This document shows, one piece after another, positions 39,001-52,000 of a stretch of 64,000 nucleotides of DNA (position 1 is its first letter; every line of letters starts with the position of its first letter). A program made the translations under genes and the position numbers. The stretch comes from Opisthorchis felineus (taxonomy: Eukaryota; Platyhelminthes; Trematoda; Opisthorchiida; Opisthorchiidae), in the NCBI GenBank assembly GCA_004794785.1, contig SJOL01004272.1, positions 1-64,000 of the forward strand, written 5' to 3'. The notes under the pieces are model-generated. The model made no database searches, was not told the origin of the DNA, and saw only the letters and a program-made list of their open reading frames with translations.

Positions 39001-39580
39001 AAGATGTTTTAGGTTCAAAAGAATGTTTCAATACCGTGGTTCAGAATTATCTTCCAGATAGCTTCAGGAATAAAATTTCTACGAGGTATTCCTGCATTAA
39101 CCACCGGGTTTTCGTCTCTCTATCTCACCGCTCAATTTGTTGAGCAGTGAGTCTTGTGGAGGACTTATTTTCCTGTAATACTTCGGTGCACCTGCTCGTA
39201 TAGAATCATCCGAGTATAGCATCTTGGCACGATTAACTAAGAATTCGTAGTGAGGGTGCGAGGATCTGCAATGCAGGTGAGTTTCCTGTGAATGCCCACC
39301 AAGAGTGCATGGTTTGTGTAAACAGATAAACAGATACATACACACATATATTTTTTTTGCTCTCAGTTTCCGTAGTGAATTTTCTGCTAATGCATTTTTT
39401 GTTTAATTAGTTTAATAAGGCTTGTTGTACTGTAGCAGATGTCTTCAGCGTATCGCAACCAGGTCAAAGGTGGATGGGCAAAGTCACGCAAGGCCTTGAC
39501 TTGGCGGCCAGACATAGTTCAACAGCAGTAATAGTGTCAAAATGGGATAAGATTTCTACAACTACTCTCATTTACACACT
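33100..39580. other. Stretch without a recognised gene
   Basis: Only short frames occur here, with no recognisable domain, element or conserved RNA. A possible 21-base micro-exon (33546-33566) between a CACCCAG acceptor and an AAG/GTGAGT donor was noted but has no partner exons. The frames at 37462-37819 overlap on both strands and are not convincing. Confidence 0.45.
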
Positions 39581-39584
39581 ACTT

Positions 39585-39910
39585 TGGTTTTGACAGGAGA
39601 CTCAACTGAATCCAGCTGAATCTTCCGTTTAGGATGGTCCGCTTCAGCTGAATGTGTTGCACCAGATGTCCCCATCTTTCAGTTGATGTGATATTTGAAG
39701 TGGACCATCATCAAGTAGAGATCCAGCTGGATTCAATTGAGTCTTCTGTCAAGACCAAATTTGCGTGCAAATGAGAGTATTTTTCGACGTCTGCCTCATT
39801 TAGATTCAAATGGAAAATAGAGTTAGCGGAAACTCGGGGAATGCGCCTACCTGATGAGCCTCAAGAAGGGCGAAACGGATTTTGGGCCATCGAAGAGTTT
39901 TCGGCAACCT
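39585..39910 (-). repeat. Palindromic terminal segment adjoining the Penelope-like element
   Basis: The + strand reads GACAGGAGACTCAACTGAAT early and, inverted, ATTCAATTGAGTCTTCTGTC near 39730-39752, so the inner 175 bp can fold as a long imperfect hairpin. The segment at 39835-39910 is the reverse complement of 48860-48935; the shared block is AACTCTTCGA, GTTTCGCCCTTCTTG and GGCTCATCAGGTAG. On the minus strand it directly follows the truncated RT frame and is probably the 3' end or terminal repeat of that element. Confidence 0.65.
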
Positions 39911-39929
39911 TACGTCTAGGTTCTTCTCT

Positions 39930-40740
39930 GTGTTATAGATATATCGTAACACAAAATAGAGAAGAGAAATGATAAACGGTCTCCAGTCGGTACGATTTAT
40001 ATAGAGCTGTTACATCAAACGTGACTGCTAATTCATCGTCATTGATATGGATAGAGTGGAGTATGTTAGAAAATTTAAAAAAATCATTCACGAGACTTGC
40101 CACTAGCTTACAATACGGTTTCAACAAACTGCTGAGGTACTTTGATAGGTTGCGGGTGGTATAGCTCACAATACCACGTATGGAGCGCATATTTATGCAC
40201 TTTGCAACCCATAGAATCTTCCGGTTTTATTGGATTTTGATGCAACTGAACACAGTCACACTTGATCGGTTTCCTGTTTTAATTGTTGCAGGTATTTGTA
40301 GACCCAAACTTTGGTATTGTTGAGGGTTAGAGTTTCTTTCTACGGTTCGAGCTGTTTGGAAGGACATTAGATGTTCGAACACTTTGTCTTCACTGTCAGT
40401 TTGGTTCATGACAACCATTACATTGCCCTTGTCTGCTGTGGTGATTTGGGTCGTGTTGTCTTTTTTAGTGTAATCTCTTTAGACAACAGATTTTTTGGAT
40501 TAGTCACTGATTTTTGAGAATATTTCAGGCATGTGTCTGGCTTCTTTTGATTTCTTTACTGGAAGCCTTGATAGTGCGGGCTCCATAACCGGAATTGTTT
40601 CACTAGGAGTGAGCGGTTTCTGGGTAAAGTTGGAGTAGAATCCTCTCTCCAACAATCGCACCTCACTGTGAGACACGTTTATGTTGGATATGTTGCAGAC
40701 AAACTCGTTCTAAGTAGGATTGCTTGACTGCACCGTATTT
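39930..40740 (-). mobile_element. Penelope-like element reverse transcriptase, truncated relic
   Basis: Minus-strand frames carry the family's landmarks in order. An N-terminal HSEVRLLERGFYSN with EPALSRLPVKK lies at about 40560-40680, ADKGNVMVVMNQTDSEDKV at about 40380-40437, and RFYGL at about 40206-40220. IVSYTTRNLSKYLSSLLKP lies at about 40130-40180 and FDVTALYKS at about 39995-40024. Stops and frame changes interrupt it. The coding region ends soon after FDVTALY, so the rest of the RT palm (the YADD-type catalytic block) and the GIY-YIG endonuclease are missing. The element is inactive. The 5' flank to about 41000 may be its leader. Confidence 0.8.
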
Positions 40741-40759
40741 TGACATAGTATATTTACAA

Positions 40760-42858
40760 ACGGACTGTAATCATTCGCATACAATTCTCGAACGAACACT
40801 CACAAAACTTCGTTTAACAACCAAATAAAGGTGCAAATCAGCTCTGTTTAGCTGGCTTTTTTTAGTTTACCTTAAGACGTTTACGTTCCACTCGCTAAAT
40901 CGACGGACGTCATCATGCGCAGGCTGTGGAACAAGTTTATAAGCTGGTCCGCTCAACCTCAGCCAATACAGTACACTTAGTTTACCTTAAACCGTAACAA
41001 AGCGATAGCAGCTGCTGTCATTTTGTTTTGTTTTGTTGGTATCATTGATATCATGTTTTGATTGCCTCACAAAAACTTGATTTGATGTCCGGAAAAGAAG
41101 TATCTCCCAGATTACTGTTATTAGATGTATCAGAGGGAATCCACAGGGCTAGTTCTTCACAGTCATTTTTAACCATAGATGTTTCCGTGAACGCTTCCAT
41201 AGATGAACGTAGCAACGAGGACCACGATATTTTTACCGGTACTGGAAGTATACATTAGAAGCACAGACAGCTTAAAAAATTATTTCTTGTAGGTTATACC
41301 ACACTGTCTTAGATTGTCCAAGAAATCTAACAGGAAATTAATAAAAGTGCCAGTCGTAGGTGGGTATACCGGGGAATCTCCTTGATGGCAAAATGGATAT
41401 TTTGACAAATTGTGCACACATTTTCTATTTTCGTGGTCTTAAGGGTAAGAACAAATACCAATTATGAAAGTGCAATTAACTGGGTACCTACAGGCTCCCT
41501 TCTTTGATCCTTTTTTATCTTACCACATGTTGTAACGAAAAGTGTAACAATCACTGCACTAAACGATTTTACTGAAAGACATCTCAAAAGGTCGTTATAT
41601 CCCAACATTTTTTATAGCAATTAAAAAAGCCCTTCAATAGACGAGGTTGAATTTTTAGTGTGGAAATTGATGTGCATAATTTTCACAGAGTCATGAGGGC
41701 GGCCTATAAAGAAACAATATTGCTACATCGCCTGGTAATGAGATGTTTCAACACAAATTGTACGGCTCAGCAAACGGATTAAGGGCTCTCTATGTATAAC
41801 CTGTACTAACAACAGTCCTGTCCTAATGCTAGATAACACAACACTCTTTCGGGTAGCACTGAATGGCTTGGGAACGAATAGTGACTGAAATTATCCTACA
41901 TTTATCCGACACTGAATATTTAGCGCTTGTGGGGCAGCCGTGTAAAGTACGCAGCTTATTGTTCCATCAGGTTTGAATATACACGAAATTCAGTTGAAAA
42001 AATTCAATTAGTCCTCTATTATTCTACACTCATGCAGAACTCTATATGAGGATTCTGTAAAATTTGGCTTAGGGTGCAGCAGCGAACCAATCTGAACAAA
42101 GGAAAACTTCACGGCGCCCACACTAGACAAGCATGCAATCGGCCGATCAGTTTACTGTTACAGGGTTTTCTGGAAGCCAAATCACACATCGGCACGGTGG
42201 CGGTGGCTACTGCTTATCAGACAGACAAGGAATAGAATCTTTTAGTATTTCAATGGCTTTGAAATTCTGAAACGGCGGGTGGTAAGTCCTGTTTTTTTCA
42301 AGTGAGACAAGTATACACGAAAAAAACATGAGTGCCAGTCGAGAAGCAGCTTTTAAATTCCGCAAACGGGATGACTCATCCATAAATTGCTGCTAATCCA
42401 GCGTGGGCGATGTTTGGAGATCTCGTGTTCAGCCTCGGGTGCTGTCCTTCTGTTTATGTTGTGGGCTGTCGAAATGAGCTTTATTCTTGAATGTTTGTGT
42501 GCATGTGTACCTTGCCCGCACTCGTTTGTCCTCCTATAGGGTATCACAACAAGCACACCGTGTGCCATTCTGGCCGGAGCCTGAACAGTCTGTGATAGCT
42601 TTTTGCTATGGCGTGACTATCTAACACAAAAGAACCCGGAAGTAGTCTTGCCCGTTATTGGTCCAGTAGAAAAATGGCACACCGAGTTGTTGGGTTGTTT
42701 GTTCTAGCTAGCTCCGGTTTGAAGACACGAACTGTGACAACAGTAAGGAAACAATTATGTCGTGTGCGGAAAATGATGCGCACTTTATCTTTGGTTCACA
42801 AAGTGCACTGAGGAACTGTGCTCTTTGGAATTGGCTGTGACTGATACAATACAAACAC
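40760..42858. other. Stretch upstream of the LHFPL2-like exon
   Basis: No coding domain was recognised. It includes TTTTGTTTTGTTTTGTT near 41025 and short frames at 41058-41258 and 42353-42568. The promoter or 5' UTR of the LHFPL2-like gene could lie toward the right end, but I cannot point to a definite element. Confidence 0.4.
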
Positions 42859-43366
42859 ATGCCACGAATTGTACTCAGTTGGATTACCCTAATCTGGATC
42901 ATTTTATCGATTTTCTCCCTAAGTACAATCTGGATAAGCTTGATCAGTTCTCCGTGGCTAGTCCGTACGGACAGTGCTGAATCGAGACTTTTGTCAGATT
43001 GTCCCACTACAACAAAATTACCATCATTCCATTTGACCGCCTCAGAAAACTCACAGGCTTCTGTCCTTTCACCATCGATTGGGCCTTGGATGAGATGCCA
43101 AAGTGCATGCAGTCCACAGACCGACTTATGGTCACCTTTTATTCAAATGGTCAGTGATTCCAATGCACGCTGTCAGCTCGCCATGTGGGGATTTGGAAAC
43201 AGACCAGCAAAAGGAAACGGTGTTGTGTGGGCAGCGGCCGGACTGTGCCTTTTCAGCTGTATATTCTTATCCTTTTCGGAATTTTTTGTAATACTGAGTT
43301 TGTGCAAAAGGGAGATTTGTGGGAGAAGTATGCTCAGTGTCACCGGTTCACTTCAAGGTTTTGCCG
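42859..43366 (+). CDS. LHFPL2-like tetraspan membrane protein, first coding exon (partial)
   Basis: The ATG at 42859 lies just after an in-frame TGA (42838), supporting this start. The frame ends at a consensus donor, G before GTAAGT (43367), in phase 1, giving about 169 codons. Residues 4-34 form the first membrane segment (LSWITLIWIILSIFSLSTIW) followed by SSPWLV. An extracellular loop with several Cys follows (ARCQLAMWGFG at 103-113). The second membrane segment is at 122-149 (VVWAAAGLCLFSCIFLSFSE), and MLSVTGSLQGFAG leads into the third. The WLV, the loop Cys, the x-W-x-A start of TM2 and the LQG(I/F)AG string match the LHFP-like family, closest in my recollection to LHFPL2. The family acts as small four-pass membrane or auxiliary subunits. 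The loop is longer than usual. The C-terminal exons were not found. Confidence 0.7.
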
Positions 43367-43372
43367 GTAAGT

Positions 43373-46300
43373 AATAGTTTCGGGCATACTTTGCATTTAT
43401 TAGTTTATTCGTGGCGCGGTATATAAAGGCACTATCAGCAAGGTTTCCACTCCCGACATACAATCCAAATCATCCGTAGTACAGCCAAATCCCCATTGTT
43501 CAGTGTGTTCGGCGTGGGTCCACATTCAACAGTTCACTTGAGGCGGAGAATATTGTGGCTTTATCTGCTGAATCAGTTTCCACGTTTTACAGTTTAGTGA
43601 CGATAACCAGTAACTTAATGCCTTAAAGAATAATATACACAAAGAATCTAGATGGAAGCGTCGAAGCACGTATTTCAAGGTTTTTCCACGCTTTTGAGAA
43701 ACCAGGTCCGATTTTGACTGTCGGATACCAGTTATTTCAAAAACACTTCTCAACACTTAGATTTGGTACTCCTATTAAGGTGTGGAAAAATACTTCCACA
43801 CAGCTACGTAGCTCCGGCTGCGATGACTATCCGAAGCACTGAGCTCATTTGACTGACCAATTGCTTGAAAAGAAACAGTGCAAATCTCATCATGAATTTC
43901 GTCTGAAAAGTTGACGGTATTCAAGAAAGCATGAAGTGAAACAAGCCACACAACACCGAATAGATCTGTGAAATTATAGCATTACTAAGCAAACACACCT
44001 GTTTCCTCCTGATATTTCTTTCATTCATTTTCACCCTAAAAAGCTTATCGGATTTTAAAAAAATTGCAGAAAGCGTCTTTGGGCTGGGAGCGCATGATGT
44101 TAAAAAATGATGATGAAGCCAGCACACCCGCCGACTTTTGCTGTACTACAGGATTGTCCGATTTTTCTCTGAAAGGCGAGGGCTTTGTTGACACTATTTG
44201 TATCTTTAAAAATTTCCGACTGGTTGAGTTCCCACCGATAGTCCTTTACTTAGGGGGTAATCCGAGTTCCATTCTTATAAGTCGTGCAGTGTTATGAAAA
44301 ACCTCGCAGCAGGTTGCGGAAATGGACTGAGTCACAGAACTTGGAATATAGTATAGCTGTATTCTGGTCACAGCATCCGTTGTTGCAACAGGCTACTCTT
44401 CCACACCATCTATTTGGAAGTTTTTACTCTCCGAGATGGGGTGTCAGTGGACTGGTACGTATTTACTAATATGGTAGTTACTGATGTTAATACTGGCATG
44501 CCTCCGGGGGTGCTTTATGTTTTCTCTTATTGACAAACGTATTGTGCACCAGGAACAAGGTTGTTTATAGAAAATTGGCTATGGGACCCCCATTTCGAAA
44601 ACTAGCATTGGGAGCATGTCTTTTGCAAAATACTCCCAACTTCTTATGGGGAACTACAATAGTTTTTTTCACAGACTGGTCAAGAGAACAGCTTTGACTC
44701 TAAACCCAAATATGTCGCCTAACAAGCTTACTTCAGTCGTGTATATAATAAATCTGGAGAGAAAGAGAACCCAAAATTAATAAGTAGGGTCGCTGACCTG
44801 TGAGAAGTGCGGTGAAAAATAAATAAGTGTAGGTTAATTGCAAATACGTTTGTGTCCAGACAGTTTAATTTTCGCAGGCTCAGAGGGAAGTCGCGGTTTC
44901 CGAAAGTTTCCCTAGCTCAGTGAGATATGAACTTACAATAATCAAAAATGCTGAAACACCTGTAAACTGGTGCTCAGGTTTTCAGGATAGTTAGAAGTAG
45001 TTGGGCTACTTACAGTGTGTATCCAGGGCACTCATTCTTGAAAACTGCTGCTTATGCTCTGCCCCAAATACTCTGGTTGTTCACAACAAAGGGAAAAAGC
45101 ACTGAATTGCGTCGCACATTAAACACACATTGGTAGCACCTGGAATAGCACGTCTAAGCAGGCCAACTTGAGCAATGTAATTGGTTTCCTCGACGCCTAG
45201 ACCGACGTTCAACAACCGATTCTATTCAATCATGGGAAGAAAGCCAAGCTGCAACATCCAGATCTTCGTTCTACCCACAAACCACAGCTGATCTCAGAAC
45301 TGACAAAACTTACAGTGGCGAGCCCTTCAAAACCATATCACGTGTCGTGATCTGCATGAATTAAAGATACGACGCTTTATCCCGCTGCTTAATCTTGCTG
45401 CAAATTAGCCATTCGTTGCCGAACGGTGGAGTGCCCAGCTATCATTCAAGTGAATGAGGGTTTGGGTTTCTCTAGAGATTTTTATCATGACCACTTCTGT
45501 TAATTCCAGCCAGGGCGAAGCAACTAAACGGTGCATCTCGACTTTCCGGGTATGTAGTTGTATCACTCAAAGGAGATAGCTTATCTGCAAAACTTAGAGC
45601 TTCAAAGGACCACAAACAAAAACAAACGCTTCATTTTTTCAGCAAAACATGAACAGTTATCTTGAGAGCAAAATCTAACGATCTAACTACAATCTAGTGC
45701 CTTTGATTTTTGGTGAGAAAGCCTTCCAAATTTTGCATCAAACTTGTACACTGGCAAATGAGGAACTACCGTTTTGCCGGCTTTGTTTAGATCTACAGAG
45801 AGAAATCAACTTTTTATCGTTTTGCGTATACAGATACCTACATATTCGAGTTAGCTGGCCTCGCTCATGTCAAACTCGGGTATCCCAGTATTCCGAGAAA
45901 CAAAATTTTCTGACAGAATACAAGTGAATTGAGGTCAGACACATTGAGCTGTGTGTATTCTTATGGTTGTTCGTCACAAACATTTTCGGTCGCCCAAAAC
46001 ATCAGACAAATATTTAAATAAATGGAGAGTGACGTTAAGTGACAGCGAAAGCTAAAGTAGGTGTTTTTAAGAGTTCTTTAGAGGCACCTTTGGCAGGAAG
46101 AGCGGTAAAATTGTTCACAGAAGTCACCCGAAATTTGTCAAAGGTTATGCCGCATTTTTATTATCTCAACATATCGGTGTACGTAGGCCGCTTAAATATT
46201 TATTTTTTTTCTAATGGGCAATCAGACGTCGGCTGGATAAATCATGAAGCGACACTACTTGGGTAGGACTATTCCTTGGGCGCAATCCTAGGTGATTTAC

Positions 46301-47700
46301 TCCATTCAGCTGCTAGTTTTATAACACAGCTTTGATCCTAATTTCTAAATTACTGTGTAACCGTTATCAATTTTATATTGGTTTTCTCATGTTGTACGAA
46401 GTTATAATAGCACAACTGTTTCTGACGAAGAACTTTTCTGCTGCCGCTTTTTCAACCTTTATAAGTGGATTTCATTTCATCATGAAAAGCCCTGTTTCCT
46501 CCTCAGGCAACGCTTCGTTGTACGTAATACCATTCAAGTTGCTCTGGGTGGAATATTGGGCATATTATCCGGAGCAAAATTAGGTTCCTTATTTTTCATA
46601 ACTGTTAAGCATTGAACAGGCTACATAAAGTGTGTAAGAGTATCTATAAGAAGGCAACGATGTAAGCTAATATCACTCAATTTGCAGCTCGATGGAAACA
46701 CGACAAGTATCAAAAGTTGTTCTTTAGTTTAACGCTCCATGTGTGTCTTTGTGAAATTAAGACAGTCGTTTTGCCCAATTCTAATATGACTAAGTTGTAG
46801 AAAGAAAAACGGTGTCTCTGTATTTACCTCACTGTCAAAGAAGGCTGTGCTAAATTATGCGACCCTACTAGGGCTGCTAGGATTGTGAAAAATCAACGCT
46901 GGTCCCAATAAGCGTTCGCTTCGGAGCGCTCGGTAGTGGTTACTGCAAAGTGTTGTTAATTGTTGAGGGGAATGCGATCGTTTAGAACTATGAGCACTAT
47001 ACACTGAAGAGGAATCACCAGATGTATTAACGATGGCCAGAAAGGTTTTAGACTTCGATGGATGTGAACGCTGCCAGCTGATATTCTTCCAATGACAAGT
47101 GGTAGGGATCTAGATAGCCTGTCGATCCTGAAAGCACAATGCAACACTATTTTGCGTCATCCTTTAAGTCTGCAGATCGTGTATGATGTGCGGCATAAAG
47201 TGTGACTACAGATTTCAAAAACTCCCCGCGGTAGCTTTGCAAATCTGAAAAAAATTCACGGAGGAATAACTCTAGCGGCACAGAATGAGGATTTGCTCTG
47301 TGCTGATTGTTTGAATTTGGGAAGTTAGCGTTCAAGCTTGACTGCTCAGAACTAGGATTTACCATGTGCAGCTACATCAGTCAATAAAATACTTTATTAA
47401 TTATTTTGAAATATTAAGGTTTGATTCATTTTGCTAACCGGTTTTGAATGAGTGTGAGAAAATTTTGGCCGCGGTGAATTTTTTTGAAAAAGTCCCACGT
47501 AGGCAGAATCCTTCGGGTTTCGAGGTCTGGTTTTCACTGTGTCCGGTTTGCGGAAATGGGGACAGGAATCTACAGAATAAGTTGTTACAGGCGAATAAGG
47601 AGCAGGTTTTATAAATAAAATACAAACAGTTGTGCCTCACTGCGTATTCCTTGGCAAAAATGCCATTAGGTTTGTTTGATAGGCGCCACCTTACCCACAC
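43373..47700. other. Probable intron of the LHFPL2-like gene, no further exon recognised
   Basis: The next exon should start with two bases completing a Gly codon and encode a third membrane segment with a YP-x-GW motif. I found none in phase. Short frames at 44064-44469, 45697-45927 and 46332-46583 are unassigned. Confidence 0.4.
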
Positions 47701-47749
47701 GTCTAATGCTGCCGAAGACCTTTGAGCAACCTCATGAGTAGTGTACTAC

Positions 47750-47935
47750 ATCTATACGTGTATCGCGATAACTCGAATATCATACCAACTGAAACATGAG
47801 GTGGCCTGGTGCAGCATATTCAGCTGCCTAAAAACATCATAAACGAGAGATTCATCTATGTTCCAGGTTAGTCTCCCGTCAAAACCAACTTTGTTTGCTA
47901 ATGGGGGTACATCGCTAATGCTCTTCTGATTTTTT
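47750..47935 (+). repeat. Penelope-type terminal repeat fragment, copy 2
   Basis: It aligns with 25672-25870 over nearly its whole length (CCTGGTGCAGCATATTCAGC and AAACGAGAGATTCA shared exactly). It lies about 1 kb from the inverted fragment at 48860-49070, which may represent the two ends of one decayed element. Confidence 0.65.
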
Positions 47936-48666
47936 CATCGTTTCTGCGGACTAACTCATAGCATCAAAGAATGCGGAGTTTTACTTGGTGGACGAGGAAC
48001 GCTTGGTGAACATCTCAGAGTCTGGAGAGCGACATTTTTCGTTGTCAGTAGTTTAGCCATTTGATTCAATCATCCAAAAACATTTTATAAGATCCCTGAA
48101 TTATCATACGGGCCATACATGGCTCTAAGCAACAACGTATTTGAATGAGTGTTTACTTTCAACGAGACATTATCTATAATGTTTCTAGTATATTTTCAGC
48201 AGTCTCTGAAGCAAACCAAGCAACTGGTCGCAGCAAGTTGTCGACGTGCGTTCTACATATCCTGGTATTCACCAATTATTGATCAGATAGTGGGCCCTAA
48301 AGCAGTTCCAGCCCTTTGACAGATTTTAGTGCAATGCCCAAGTGTGATCATTTATGTAGGGCACTTCTGGCTGGAAAACCGGATTGTTTGAGCTTTGAAG
48401 AACAAATTCTGGGGAACATAACAAATATAAAAGATTCCACAACAATGGAGGCAAAAACTGCCTAACCCAAAGCTTATGTGGCTTTTATGCCCGAATGTCT
48501 GATTTTTACTAGGGTTCCATTGATATCATGGTTTATTACCATCGCAGGGCTCCCGTTCTATGTGGCAGTCAGCCAACCAGCGTTAATTATTACTTAAAGG
48601 CGGAACCAAACTAGGAAGATTCTTCGTGGATTTCTGTAAATACTGGACACAATAAAGGCAAAAGGA

Positions 48667-48735
48667 GTTCCGGCATGGCCATTGGATATGCACTGCTGAT
48701 TAGCTCTAATAAGAGCGAAACTCGAGTCTAGTGTG
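48667..48735 (+). repeat. Dispersed repeat family C, copy 2
   Basis: This is the partner of 16307-16375 (CCGGCATGGCCA, then GCTGATTAGCTCTAATAAGAG). Its position just before a Penelope-type fragment suggests both belong to one element. Confidence 0.5.
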
Positions 48736-48859
48736 TGGACTCACCAGAATAATTACGCCAGGACAGGAAGACGACTGTTCAAACGAGAGTGGTGTGGATA
48801 TTAACAAAAGAATATTGCCCAGACTATATTCTGTGAAAATAATCACAGGGTTGCTAAAA

Positions 48860-49070
48860 ACTCTTCGACAGCCCAAGACTGGTTTCGCCCTTCTTGGGGC
48901 TCATCAGGTAGGGGCAGTCCCCGAGCTTCCGTCAACCTACTTGAACCCAAATCGGACTAATTTCGGAAAATACACTCATTTGCAAAGCAATTTGGTTTTC
49001 ACGGAAGACTCAACTGAATCTCTCGTTTATGAAATTCTTCAGCTGAATGTGAAATATCACTCATGTGTAC
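48860..49070 (+). repeat. Penelope-type terminal fragment in opposite orientation
   Basis: The first half is the reverse complement of 39835-39910. The second half (from ACACTCATTTGCAAAG to CTTCAGCTGAATGTG) is the reverse complement of 25740-25840. The open frame running through it (48731-49099, no ATG start) is therefore repeat sequence rather than a gene. Confidence 0.7.
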
Positions 49071-49099
49071 GAATAGAAAATAAAACGTACATCTTTTAG

Positions 49100-52000
49100 A
49101 CCGAGTAAGGTGTGTGGAAAAATCATTTCTAAAGATATTTTAATACAGTTACCATTTTAATGGACAAGTCTACCAAAGCCCAATACATAAGGCAATTAAC
49201 CTGTCTGTAGAGATACGAACAATGCAAACTGTTTTAGTGAATATGTCCGCATTAGCTCTCCCGAACCACAAAAATAGGGCATTCTTTGAACCGAAATTAC
49301 AAAGCTTAATTTACCTGCTGTAGTAATATTTACGTCTTATTCACGACGTGGTGCTTCGGGAACTTGTATGATATCTAAATAGGAAAACCAAATCGTTTCT
49401 GTGGAAAGCTAAAAGCGGCAGGTATGAACATTTTGGTTTCCATGCTAAAGGTGGCACAAACCTTGAAACCCCTTAACTTGACCTCAAATCGTTTTCATGA
49501 CGAATGAACGGTAATGCTCCTTCTGGTCAACATCATCCCACATGCGGAGGCATGCTGCCTCCAAGTAATTATACACCGTTGAATTACTGCTGAGTTTATT
49601 TTTGTTGTTAAGAACAGCTTTCCCTAAAAATAATGAACGTGGCCTCCTGAAATTTACTGTGGTTGTGGTAGCATTTCCGTCTACATTCGCCTTGTATATT
49701 TTAAGTGAAGTGTGGGCAAATTACTTCACTCATCTGCCAGGATGATCCTTGTTGCATGCTATTAAAACAAAAGTGCAAAGCAGAACGAAACTGGAGATAG
49801 GCATCTCAGAAGTTTTAAATGAGAGTACGGTGCAAGTGGAAATGCCAGGCAGCACATCGGAGGCAGCATTTCAAGTTGCTCCATCAAGTGTAATCTAGTG
49901 AGCAAATCCATCCCACCATCATAGTTATCTTTATTAATTTGTCCTCTTTGAAAAATATGACCCTAAGAAATGATAATTCCTGGAAATGTGTACTTTGATT
50001 TAACTTCCTTGAAGTTTCTTTACCAAATAACCACTACACGCACAGTAACCTTATTTTTCACTCACATGTTTGACTTTTTGCCAATATCTATAATTTTTAG
50101 CACTATATATCAATATTCAATCCTACACGCTTAGCAACACTATCCCTCGTTTGAAATTACTGGCATTCTTCTACTGTTCATTTACTAGTTATATTATAAA
50201 TACCAACCTTGCTTATTATTTTCTTTTATGGAAAAGCACACAAGACACTCATATATGCATAGTATTCATTGTCACAAAATGTCTACTCTGAATAACGATA
50301 CCTCGGCTTTTGGACTGACCACGCCTCATTTGGTTTCGCCGGTGAAAAACGTCTCTTCGACAGCGCCGTCAGTGTCATTAATTGTCAATTTGTTCTTAGC
50401 TGTATTTTCTATGATTACATGAGGGCCCACAGCCCAGGTTATGTAATCAGCTTAGACGAATGTTTTAGCTGCCTATCCAAAGCGTGTGCACATGTCGATA
50501 AGTCAATTCACCCATGCGTGAACTAGTTGCACGATATTTTTCAGTGATAAACAGTGGCGTGGAATAGGATGCATAAGATTTTTGTGAATGTACACGCAAT
50601 TCCATGAAGACTAATCAGGCGCCCCATAGGGGGCTAAATATTCTACATAAACGTCCACACGGAAGTAAAAGTGCAGTAGAAAAACCACTCGGTTATTTTC
50701 CGGGTCTTTTTGTAGGAAAGCAACTGTCTTCCCGAAAACTAGCGCTATCCTGGCAAAATTACATTTTTTCCTTAACTTTAGGGTCGGGTCAGTACCACCG
50801 GAAGAGTAGAATTCGTGCGTAATTGCTCACGTTTTCAGCCGGTGGCATATAACTCGTAATCAATGAAGTCATAGCAAACTTCAGAATGTGCAAACCATTT
50901 ATCTGAAGTTTTACTGAAGAAAACTATAAGCCCAACTTTTGCCATGTTGCTTTACAGAGAAAAACTTTCTTCAGCCTACATGCAATTATCGAAAGGTCAC
51001 TACCTGGCCATCGATGTTCTGAGAAAAGGCAACTGTCACCCACAGTGAGTGAATCACTGGTTAGGTGCAAGGCTGAAATCCAGACACCTATTTATCTGCG
51101 ACGTAGATGACAACTAGCGGCGTGTCACAGCAAGAAACATTTTTCGTATTAGGGGCAATGACCCAAAGGGCGTTAATCATATCTCTGAAACCATTAGTGT
51201 TGCTAGTAGGAAACACTGATTTACAATCCATCCTTGTCTTGGGGGATCAGGCCACAACTAGAAATTCCATGATACAACGAGACTTTCGGAAAAAACTTGA
51301 CGGACTTTTAAAAGAAACTGCGATGAACCATCCATTGTAAAAGCCACTTTTACGTTATCATCTTTTCTTGCATCACATCGTTACTTGCTCAACTTTAACC
51401 ACCTTCTAACTTGGTGCTTCTTTGGCTGAGCTGCACCTCAGACGTTCACTTTGTTTTCATGGTAATCTTCACAGACAAGACGATGGTGGAACATCAATTG
51501 GTTTTTCATCAACTGATGATTTTTGCATCCATGTTTGATTGTCATTAACTACAGTATTTCTTCGTTGGTTAAGACTATTGCTGCTAGTATGCAGATGATG
51601 CCTTCTGCAAAGTAGACAAAGACTCTGGTCTCTCGATGAAACCTTACCACGTATGCAAGTCAGTTGCTCGTCCATCCACCTGATCAGTGACCGATAAACG
51701 CAACAGAGCTATCAGTAGTTCGGCACACTGCCAGATGTAAAGTACTTCTCGGCTTTTCGGCCTAGGTGGACTTCACTTACAGGGGCAGTTCTTTATTGCT
51801 AATCCCCAAGTTTCTTCATACTACCAACAGTTTTAATTACCTTGGTCCGTCAGTCTTCAACTTAAATATACATAACGGAAAATTCACACGGGCGAGATTG
51901 GATCACCATGAAACACATGTCACTAACGAGTTGTAAATTTCTGTTAATTTTCCGAAATTAATCGAGTGATGGTATTTACGCACGAAGCACCGGAGGTGTA

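Noticed and set aside
44284..44469. Second exon of the LHFPL2-like gene (FYSPRWG resembles YPxGW)
   Set aside because: The acceptor in the correct phase lacks a pyrimidine tract, and the surrounding residues do not fit a membrane segment.
48731..49099. 122-codon + frame as a gene
   Set aside because: Most of its length is shared with Penelope-type fragments elsewhere in the window, and it has no ATG start.
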